Of a stretch of 5,773 nt of DNA, positions 1-4,971 are shown piece by piece. The stretch's first letter is position 1. Each line of letters begins with the position of its first letter. The DNA comes from Pseudobdellovibrionaceae bacterium (GTDB lineage Bacteria > Bdellovibrionota > Bdellovibrionia > Bdellovibrionales > JAMPXM01), in NCBI GenBank assembly GCA_016791465.1, contig JAEUWE010000361.1:1-5773 (forward strand), written 5' to 3'. The notes beneath the pieces were generated by a model. That model did not search any database. It had not been told where the DNA came from and saw nothing but the letters and a program-made list of their open reading frames with translations. A program made the position numbers and the translations under genes.

Positions 1-1
1 G

Positions 2-247
2 ATTCGAGGGATCTTTCCGCAGGCAGAGCATCTTCGCTATAAAGGCCGGCGAGGTTGCGTCGTTGGTCAAGGCGAGCTTAAACGCGGAGGCTTTGATCCA
101 CTCTTCTCGCTCAATCACACCGCAGCCATGTTTCGAGCCAATGTGAATCGATTGTTCCGACGAACGTGGTGCACAACAAAAAAGCGAGAGGCACTTGCGG
201 CGCATCTCGCTCTTTACTCCGTTTACCACAATCAAAACTTAAACTGA
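2..247 (+). CDS. IS-derived transposase-like protein, C-terminal fragment (5' end outside window)
   Basis: An uninterrupted plus-strand frame runs from the window edge to a TGA at 245-247, giving 81 residues with no start codon in view. Near the end are F-DPLFSLNHT (residues 31-40), FRANVNRLFRRTWCTTKK (44-61) and a closing AHLALYSVYHN stretch (67-77). This order (basic arginine-rich helix with RRTWCTTKK, then a helix ending in YHN) is what I recall from the C-terminus of IS1-related transposase-like proteins of delta-type and Bdellovibrio-like bacteria. It also loosely parallels the R-I-K-R-L-x-R-K-T segment of IS1 InsB. The catalytic residues would lie mostly upstream, so I cannot say whether the gene is intact. 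The residue where a family glutamate might be expected looks like His39, which could mean a domesticated or dead copy. The gene converges on the dehydrogenase gene. The family assignment is from memory and moderately sure; the coding frame itself is more secure. Confidence 0.66.
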   Translation: MRGIFPQAEHLRYKGRRGCVVGQGELKRGGFDPLFSLNHTAAMFRANVNRLFRRTWCTTKKREALAAHLALYSVYHNQNLN

Positions 248-272
248 GAGCGCTCGCCGCCCGAAGTGCGGT

Positions 273-325
273 GCTGATGGGCGCAGCTTGTCGCGAGCGA
301 AGATCTGTCGCCGCCGCTCATCAGC
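273..325. repeat. Imperfect 11-bp inverted repeat in the convergent gap
   Basis: The left arm (273-283, gctgatgggcg) and right arm (315-325, cgctcatcagc) pair at 10 of 11 positions, separated by 31 nt. The repeat lies between the end of the transposase-like gene (247) and the end of the convergent dehydrogenase gene (366). The right arm is followed by CCCC and seven A on the plus strand, so no T-run follows it for plus-strand transcripts, and on the minus strand the T-run precedes the hairpin. It is therefore not a normal intrinsic terminator in either direction. It could be the end region of the mobile element, a weak transcription-stopping hairpin, or chance. Confidence 0.35.
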
Positions 326-365
326 CCCAAAAAAACACACGATAGTGGGCCAGTTTGCGCGTCGC

Positions 366-1745
366 CTAAAACACTTTGCCCGGATTCATGATCCCATCCG
401 GGTCAAACGCGGCCTTGATCGCTTTCATCAGGGCGATCTCTTCGGCGCTTCGTGTGTAGAGCAGGTCATCCTTTTTGACGATGCCCACGCCGTGCTCGGC
501 TGAAACCGATCCACCGAGGTTTTCGATGATCTCGAATAGGATTTTGTTTACGCCTTTACAGCGCGAGAGGAATTGGTCGCGATTCAACGATGCGGGTTTT
601 AAAATATTGATGTGCATGTTGCCGTCGCCGATGTGACCGAACCAAACGACCTCGAAGTCGGCATAGCCCGCTTTGAGTGCGGCGTCGGTTTTGGCGAGAA
701 ACTCAGGGACCTTTGAAATCGTCACCGAGATGTCATTCTTGTATGGCGTGTAGGGGGCTGTCGCTTCGGATATATCCTCACGCAGGCGCCAGAACTCGCG
801 TGCCTGAGCCTCACTTTGAGCAATAGAGCCATCCAAGACGAGCCCCTCGTTTACGCTGGCCTCGAAAAGCTCCATGATCAATGCGTCGTTGCGCTGATCG
901 GGGTTTTCAACTTCGATCAACACGTAGTTTGGAGTTGGCGTGTTGAACGGAGGAGTGAGCGCGGCGTGAGAGAGAACATGCCGGAGGGCGATGTCGGAGA
1001 AAAACTCAAAGGCGGTAATTGGTAACTGATCGCGGAACTTTCGGAATACCTTCATGATGGCGTCAAGTGTTGGCAGGCCAAGAATCATTACCGTCGATGG
1101 CTGTGGAGGCGAGGTGAGTTTGATGGTGGCCTCAACAACGAAGCCGAGGATGCCCTCGCTTCCAATAAACAAATGTCTGAAATCAAGACCGGTTGCATTT
1201 TTCACGAGTCCTCGGTTGAGCTCGAGAATGTCACCGCTGCCCGTTACAACTTTAAGGCCGGCGATCCACTCACGGGTTGAACCATAGCGAAGGACTTTGA
1301 CGCCACCGGCATTCGTGGCGATGTTGCCACCGATGTGTGCCGAGCCGCGGGCGGCAAAGTCGACGGGGTAGCAAGCGCCTCTATCGCGCGCGAAATGCTG
1401 AAGCTGTTCGGTGACGACCCCAGCTTGGACCTGCACGGTCCGATCGGTTGGATTGTAGTCGAGAATCTTATTCATCTTCTCAAAACTGACGACGACCTCG
1501 TCGTTGAGGGCGCAGGCTCCGCCACTGAGACCGGTACGTCCTCCAGAGGGGACGAGTCCGATTCGGTTTGCGCGAGCCCAGCGTACAAGTCTTTGTACGT
1601 CATCGATACTTTCCGGAAAAACAATCGCAAGCGGGCGGACGGTGTAGAGCTTGGTCCAATCGCGACCGTAGTGTGCGAGCGAATCACTGTCGGTGAGTAG
1701 GCGATCAGATGGGAAAATCTTCGAAAGTTCTGCGAGATTGGCCAT
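366..1745 (-). CDS. FAD-binding oxidoreductase, GlcD / D-2-hydroxyglutarate (D-lactate) dehydrogenase type
   Basis: This 459-residue protein is a VAO/PCMH-family flavoprotein expected to oxidise a D-2-hydroxyacid (D-2-hydroxyglutarate, D-lactate or glycolate) to the 2-oxoacid and pass electrons to an acceptor. The N-terminal FAD domain (about 35-210) has PSGGRTGLSGGA at 66-77, GGNIATNAGG at 139-148, K182-NATGLD and GSEGILG at 195-201. The C-terminal FAD-oxidase domain (about 213-458) has the WRLRE motif (319-323), K336, HIGDGNMHIN (371-380), AEHGVG (416-421) and the closing NPGK (454-457). His371, His378 and Glu417 match the metal-binding set known for D-2-hydroxyglutarate dehydrogenases, and Arg322, Lys336, Asn380 and His418 match their substrate-site residues. 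Length is normal and nothing is broken. No glcE or glcF partner gene is present. No signal peptide is seen, so the protein is probably cytoplasmic or membrane-peripheral. It lies 50 nt behind the Hpt gene on the same strand. The ATG at 1745 lacks a recognisable Shine-Dalgarno sequence. The family is secure; the exact substrate is not. Confidence 0.93.
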   Translation of the reverse strand: MANLAELSKIFPSDRLLTDSDSLAHYGRDWTKLYTVRPLAIVFPESIDDVQRLVRWARANRIGLVPSGGRTGLSGGACALNDEVVVSFEKMNKILDYNPTDRTVQVQAGVVTEQLQHFARDRGACYPVDFAARGSAHIGGNIATNAGGVKVLRYGSTREWIAGLKVVTGSGDILELNRGLVKNATGLDFRHLFIGSEGILGFVVEATIKLTSPPQPSTVMILGLPTLDAIMKVFRKFRDQLPITAFEFFSDIALRHVLSHAALTPPFNTPTPNYVLIEVENPDQRNDALIMELFEASVNEGLVLDGSIAQSEAQAREFWRLREDISEATAPYTPYKNDISVTISKVPEFLAKTDAALKAGYADFEVVWFGHIGDGNMHINILKPASLNRDQFLSRCKGVNKILFEIIENLGGSVSAEHGVGIVKKDDLLYTRSAEEIALMKAIKAAFDPDGIMNPGKVF

Positions 1746-1795
1746 GGCGCTATACTAGAGCGACAGCGAGACTGCGATCAACGTGAAAGGTCGGC

Positions 1796-2176
1796 TCAGC
1801 GCTTCTTCGTACCGGATGTCGTTTCGTGGATCTCGCGAGCAAGTTCCGAGAGATAAAGAAAGTCAGGATCGTTCTCGAGGCTCCACGGGAGCCCTTTGGA
1901 CCTTGCGTCGTGAATTTTACGGAGCAGCTTGAGGGCAGCGGGTACCGACTCTTCGGCCGATGTCGTCCCGCACTCACACAGGCGCTCGGTGATTTCGCCG
2001 ACTTGTGAAATCTCTGGGATGCCGTAGGTTTTGCCGGTGCCCTTTAATTTGTGAAACTCAGTCTCGACGTCGGAATACCGCCGCTCAGACCACATTTTCT
2101 CAATTGTGTCGGCGCGCCCCGGTAGAGCTTCGATGTATGTTTTGCGCAGTTCGGCGAGGACGTCTTGTATGCTCAT
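1796..2176 (-). CDS. Histidine phosphotransfer (Hpt) domain protein
   Basis: A 126-residue soluble protein whose core is a single Hpt domain. The signature FHKLKGTGKTYGIPEIS (41-57) fits the Hpt consensus HxLKGxxxxxG, making His42 the phospho-accepting residue. Helices before it (about 3-30) and after it (about 55-92) fit the four-helix bundle. Beyond residue 93 comes a tail of about 34 residues (GLPWSLENDPDFLYLS, then a charged helix) not needed for a minimal Hpt domain; it may add a helix or a docking surface. Cys67 and Cys69 form a CxC. The ATG at 2176 lies 10 nt after the kinase stop codon, so co-translation from one mRNA is likely, and no strong Shine-Dalgarno sequence is visible. Expected role: shuttle phosphate between the single-domain receiver and the receiver-PilZ-like protein encoded upstream. 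It has no kinase or receiver domain of its own. Confidence 0.86.
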   Translation of the reverse strand: MSIQDVLAELRKTYIEALPGRADTIEKMWSERRYSDVETEFHKLKGTGKTYGIPEISQVGEITERLCECGTTSAEESVPAALKLLRKIHDARSKGLPWSLENDPDFLYLSELAREIHETTSGTKKR

Positions 2177-2186
2177 GGTGTTGTTC

Positions 2187-3524
2187 TCAAGCCGCTTTCT
2201 TTTCGGCTAGAGCTTTCTCTCTCCATTGAGGAAGCGTGAACCAGAATGTTGAGCCTTTTCCGATTTCGCTGTCGACGCCAATCGACCCACCGTGTTCGCT
2301 GACAAGAGCTTTCGCAATCGCAAGTCCCAGACCGGTGCCTTTGACGATGGGATTGGATGCGCTGGCTCCTTGGCGGAATTTTTCAAATATAAGATCGCGA
2401 TCTTCTTGCGCAATACCAGGCCCCTGATCGATCACGCTGACGACAAGATCGCCCGATGTCGACCGTCCCACTGTCACGCGGACGATTCCACCCTGAGGAC
2501 TAAACTTAACCGCATTTGACACGAGGTTGGTGATGACTTGCTGAAGCCGGTCGCGATCAATATTGACCTCAATTGCAGGTAGCGACATTTGTTCGAGCCG
2601 AACATTGGCTTTCATCGCCAGACCAGTGAGGCCGTCGAGAGTCTTCCCGCAGAACTCGTCCCAGCTCTCCCAGCGCAGGCTGAGAGGGAGATTGCCGGAC
2701 TCGATTTTCGCGAGATCGAGAAGATCATTGATGAGCCGAATAAGTCGATCTGTTTCGCCTTCTGCGATTTTAATCAGACGAAGTGCGTTGACGTCGAGTG
2801 GACCGATGACGCCAGAGGTGAGGAGTGAAAGGGACCCCTTGATCGATGTCATGGGCGTGCGGAGCTCGTGACTGGCGATTGAGAGGAACTCGCTCTTTGC
2901 TTGATCGAGTCGCTTCAGATCATCCATGGTGTTGATGACCTTCTGCGCGAGGGCATTGAAGGTGCGCTGCAGATCGCCGAGCTCATTTGCATCTGGTTGT
3001 GAGAATTGAAACGAGTAACGATCGACAAGGAAGTCCATCATGCGCCGCGAGAGCCGACCCACGGTCGTGAAGATCGAGGCGTGAACAGTTAAAAGTAGCC
3101 AGAACAATCCAATTGCGAGAGAGCCCCAAGAGAGCAGAATCAGCTTCTCGAAGCGACTTTCAATTTCAGTCTTTCGACCGCGGTTGTTGAGAAAGTACTG
3201 GGATTCGACTTTCAACGCTTTGCGAATGCTGCGGCGAAGCTCGACTGGTGAACGAGCGGCGTATGAGCGAATGGCATCAGCAAAGGCCTTTTTCCTTTCC
3301 GGCTCCAAGATGCGGTCGCGCTCGACTTGGAGACGCCGAAAAGTCTCGTCGTGATAAGGCAGCTCTTCAATCATGAGGAGGATCGAGCGAGTCTCCATCG
3401 CTTCATTCATGGCGCGTTCGAACTGGTCGAGTTCGCGACGAGCGTCATATGCCTGATAACCGGCAAATCCAGATCCGCCGATGATCAAAGCCGTTAGAAT
3501 GTTGAGCTGGGTTCGAATTTTCAC
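2187..3524 (-). CDS. Membrane sensor histidine kinase (HAMP-HisKA-HATPase_c, non-hybrid)
   Basis: A 445-residue sensor kinase. There is a membrane segment at about 8-24, an extracytoplasmic region of about 100 residues that looks wholly helical and highly charged, and a second membrane segment at about 128-150. A HAMP-like linker (about 150-203) follows, then HisKA with FLSIASHELRTPMTSIKG (213-230) and phospho-acceptor His219. The ATPase domain shows the N box (ITNLVSNAVKFSP, 331-343), G1 DQGPGI (366-371), F box IFEKFRQG (379-386), G2 GTGLGLAI (396-403) and G3 GKGSTF (422-427). All catalytic motifs look intact, and there is no attached receiver. The start is GTG at 3524, overlapping the stop of the upstream receiver gene as GTGA, with AAGGAA about 10 nt upstream as ribosome site. 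The sensor region resembles four-helix-bundle (4HB_MCP/CHASE3-like) domains in general character; its ligand is unknown. Phosphate probably goes to the neighbouring single-domain receiver. Confidence 0.95.
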   Translation of the reverse strand: MKIRTQLNILTALIIGGSGFAGYQAYDARRELDQFERAMNEAMETRSILLMIEELPYHDETFRRLQVERDRILEPERKKAFADAIRSYAARSPVELRRSIRKALKVESQYFLNNRGRKTEIESRFEKLILLSWGSLAIGLFWLLLTVHASIFTTVGRLSRRMMDFLVDRYSFQFSQPDANELGDLQRTFNALAQKVINTMDDLKRLDQAKSEFLSIASHELRTPMTSIKGSLSLLTSGVIGPLDVNALRLIKIAEGETDRLIRLINDLLDLAKIESGNLPLSLRWESWDEFCGKTLDGLTGLAMKANVRLEQMSLPAIEVNIDRDRLQQVITNLVSNAVKFSPQGGIVRVTVGRSTSGDLVVSVIDQGPGIAQEDRDLIFEKFRQGASASNPIVKGTGLGLAIAKALVSEHGGSIGVDSEIGKGSTFWFTLPQWREKALAEKKAA

Positions 3525-3940
3525 CGATTGAGAATTCCTTGTGGAGCAGAGGTCGGAGGATTGGCAAGAATGTCGTCGATGCGCGCGCAGATCTCGGTTG
3601 GTTCGAAAGGCTTGGGAATAAAACCTGTTCCGACGGAAAGAAACGACGCGACGTCACGGTCATCAATTTTTGCGCTGAGAAAAATAATCGGTGTCGTCAC
3701 AATTCCAGCGGCCCGAATTTCTTGGGCGGCTTGTAGGCCAGACTTGAGTGGCATCATTCCGTCGAGAATAATCAGATCGTATGATCGACGTGTCGCACAG
3801 TCGACAGCCTCGGCACCATCGGCAGCCAGTTCAACCGTATGGCCTCCGATTTTCTCAAGACACATGCGCGTGACAATAGAAACAGCTGGATCATCTTCGG
3901 CGAGTAGGATGTGCACGTTGCTTCTCCGATTCATGTTCAC
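3521..3940 (-). CDS. Single-domain response regulator (CheY-like receiver)
   Basis: A 139-residue stand-alone receiver. The acidic pocket is E15-D16-D17, the phospho-acceptor Asp60 sits in LIILDGMMPLKSG (56-68), the switch Ser/Thr is Ser89 in IIFLSAK, and the conserved lysine is Lys110 in GFIPKPF (106-112). No output domain follows; the last residues are a short Pro/Ala-rich tail. The preferred start is GTG at 3940, which overlaps the TGA of the upstream gene (GTGA) and has an AAGAAG-like purine run a few bases upstream. An ATG two codons in (3934) is the alternative and changes only two residues. Placed between the output regulator and a non-hybrid kinase and followed by an Hpt gene, it most likely acts as the intermediate phosphate carrier of a relay, taking the role that an attached receiver plays in hybrid kinases. 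Direct signalling to another partner, CheY-style, is the alternative. Confidence 0.93.
   Translation of the reverse strand: MNMNRRSNVHILLAEDDPAVSIVTRMCLEKIGGHTVELAADGAEAVDCATRRSYDLIILDGMMPLKSGLQAAQEIRAAGIVTTPIIFLSAKIDDRDVASFLSVGTGFIPKPFEPTEICARIDDILANPPTSAPQGILNR
3535..3540 (-). promoter_or_regulatory. Ribosome binding site for the histidine kinase GTG start
   Basis: AAGGAA on the minus strand, 10 nt before the GTG at 3524 and inside the end of the receiver coding sequence. It supports the GTG as a real start rather than a later ATG. Confidence 0.5.
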
Positions 3941-4635
3941 GCGAACTTCTTGCGAGTTAAGCCATTCTGCAGATACGTTCGAATTTTTCCTACCGAACGC
4001 TCATCGAGGGACTGAAACGATGTTCGGATATGCCATGAGCCAGCCATGTTGCCGGCCGACGACGTTTGCACGCGTAACACGGGTGTGATGATGCCGATCT
4101 CGTCGAAAATCGGAGAACTGATTTTGAGTCGAGTGCCTTCGTTCAGGCGATGCTCAGAGTCGAGCACGACCCCGGTTTCGGTCATAGCAATGATTTTAAG
4201 CGGCAGAATGAGGGTCGCGTCGAAGTCGACGGGAAGTTCCCCAAAGCGCGCGGCGAGCTGAGCGGCTTGCGAACGCGCAAGAAGATCGCGGACCTTTGTT
4301 TGCAGGAGAGTTGGATTGATGGGTTTGACAATGTAGTCTTGTGCACCGACGAGAACCGCTCGTTCAACGTCTTTGCGCGTTTTGCGCGCCGTGAGCATAG
4401 CAATGGGAACGAAGTCATAGGTTGGAATCGCGCGAATCGTGCGAATGAGATCGTAGCCCGAAAATGGCGGCATATTCGCATCGGTGACGATGAGATCAAA
4501 GTGCTCGCGTTTGGCGCGGTCAATCGCATCAGTCGAGTTGTTAAAGCATGCGACCTGATGGCCTTCGAGCTCCATCAGGGCCTGCACCATGATTAGAATG
4601 TCCTGATCATCGTCGGCGACGAGTATTTTTGCCAT
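3937..4635 (-). CDS. Response regulator: receiver plus C-terminal PilZ-like domain
   Basis: A 232-residue protein. The receiver domain (1-120) has acidic residues D8-D9-D10, phospho-acceptor Asp52 in LIVTDANMPPFSG (48-60), Thr82 in IAMLTARK and Lys104 in YIVKP (101-105). A short linker leads to a beta-rich module (about 133-225) with the layout of a PilZ domain: LILPLKIIAMTETGVVLDS (142-160), then LNEGTRLKI and further strands ending in WHIRTSFQSL (201-210). The two c-di-GMP motifs are not preserved: no clear RxxxR leads the domain, and the D/NxSxxG loop reads A150-M-T152-E-T-G155. The module may therefore bind a protein or another ligand rather than c-di-GMP. There is no helix-turn-helix, GGDEF or other catalytic output. 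The ATG at 4635 has GAGGG only 3 nt upstream. It opens the signalling block, 96 nt after the DUF2892 gene, and its stop overlaps the next GTG start. It is the likely final acceptor of the relay. The receiver is certain; the PilZ-like call is moderate. Confidence 0.88.
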   Translation of the reverse strand: MAKILVADDDQDILIMVQALMELEGHQVACFNNSTDAIDRAKREHFDLIVTDANMPPFSGYDLIRTIRAIPTYDFVPIAMLTARKTRKDVERAVLVGAQDYIVKPINPTLLQTKVRDLLARSQAAQLAARFGELPVDFDATLILPLKIIAMTETGVVLDSEHRLNEGTRLKISSPIFDEIGIITPVLRVQTSSAGNMAGSWHIRTSFQSLDERSVGKIRTYLQNGLTRKKFA

Positions 4636-4731
4636 AAGCCCTCAACACTTTTTCGGATTCTCGCGTGCCGGGCATGAGCCGGCCGAGGTCTGGGATGTGC
4701 CGAAAGTTCTCTTTGGCGTGGTTGATCTCGA

Positions 4732-4947
4732 CTATTGGCGAGGTGCCGGTGCGATGGGCTTTCCGCCATCATCGACTTTGCGAATTCCAAGCATCCAAAG
4801 GAGCGGGCAGAAGCGCCACGCACCCGTGGCCATAATGACAAGTCCGCCCCATGTCCACGTTGGGCCCTGGCCGATAGCCCAGGCCACAAGGATGCCGCCG
4901 ATGATCAAACGGCCTATGCGACCTATGCGAGAGACATTGCAAACCAT
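4732..4947 (-). CDS. Small DUF2892 (YgaP transmembrane domain-like) inner-membrane protein
   Basis: A 71-residue protein with two membrane segments, about residues 12-27 and 32-50. It follows the DUF2892 pattern: Asn4-Val5 and spaced Arg10 and Arg13 before the first segment, then ATGAWRFCPLLWMLGI (40-55) with the conserved TG...CPL..LGI after the second. In some bacteria this domain is fused to a rhodanese (as in YgaP) or found near sulfur or redox genes; here it stands alone and its function is unknown. The ATG at 4947 has an excellent ribosome site (GGAGGT). It is divergent from the nitronate monooxygenase-like gene, with only 24 nt between the start codons, and lies 96 nt upstream of the response-regulator gene on the same strand, so read-through into the signalling block is possible. 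The assignment is well supported by the motif. Confidence 0.85.
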   Translation of the reverse strand: MVCNVSRIGRIGRLIIGGILVAWAIGQGPTWTWGGLVIMATGAWRFCPLLWMLGIRKVDDGGKPIAPAPRQ

Positions 4948-4952
4948 GCGCG

Positions 4953-4958
4953 ACCTCC
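4953..4958 (-). promoter_or_regulatory. Strong Shine-Dalgarno of the DUF2892 gene
   Basis: GGAGGT on the minus strand, 5 nt from the ATG at 4947. It is the best ribosome site in the window and fixes this start codon. It directly abuts the ribosome site of the divergent gene. Confidence 0.75.
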
Positions 4959-4963
4959 GGAAG
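4959..4963 (+). promoter_or_regulatory. Ribosome binding site of the nitronate monooxygenase-like gene
   Basis: GGAAG on the plus strand, 8 nt before the ATG at 4972. It decides for 4972 over the out-of-frame ATG at 4964. No in-frame ATG lies nearby upstream. Confidence 0.55.
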
Positions 4964-4971
4964 ATGGCTCT

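Noticed and set aside
1..178. Open minus-strand frame of about 58 codons at the left edge
   Set aside because: It has no start with a ribosome site and mirrors the plus-strand transposase-like frame, which carries recognisable C-terminal motifs and a clear stop.
255..273. Short GC-rich hairpin (6-bp stem, 7-nt loop) after the transposase-like stop
   Set aside because: No T-run follows, so it does not look like an intrinsic terminator, and a stem this short arises readily by chance in GC-rich sequence.
329..365. Possible intrinsic terminator of the dehydrogenase gene (T7 on the minus strand at 335-329)
   Set aside because: The sequence just before the T-run forms only a 3-4 bp stem with a mismatch, too weak to call.
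1335..1700. A 121-codon plus-strand frame opposite the dehydrogenase gene
   Set aside because: It covers the FAD-domain coding region in antisense and shows no recognisable motif.
3528..4088. A 186-codon plus-strand open frame opposite the receiver and output-regulator genes
   Set aside because: It lies antisense to two receiver genes with fully conserved catalytic motifs, and its translation is Ser/Arg-rich without any domain pattern. It is a shadow frame.
4150..4596. A 148-codon plus-strand frame opposite the receiver-PilZ-like gene
   Set aside because: Composition-driven shadow; the minus-strand receiver motifs explain the region.
4667..4683. Perfect 5-bp stem (gccgg/ccggc, 7-nt loop) in the gap between the DUF2892 and output-regulator genes
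   Set aside because: Too short and without a T-run in either direction. I also found no convincing -35/-10, sigma-54 or FliA-type promoter in this 96-nt gap.
4913..4930. Tandem 9-bp repeat (cctatgcga twice) inside the DUF2892 gene
   Set aside because: It encodes the RIG-RIG stretch that fits the family's normal spacing of Asn-Val and two arginines, so it is explained by coding and is not an expansion.
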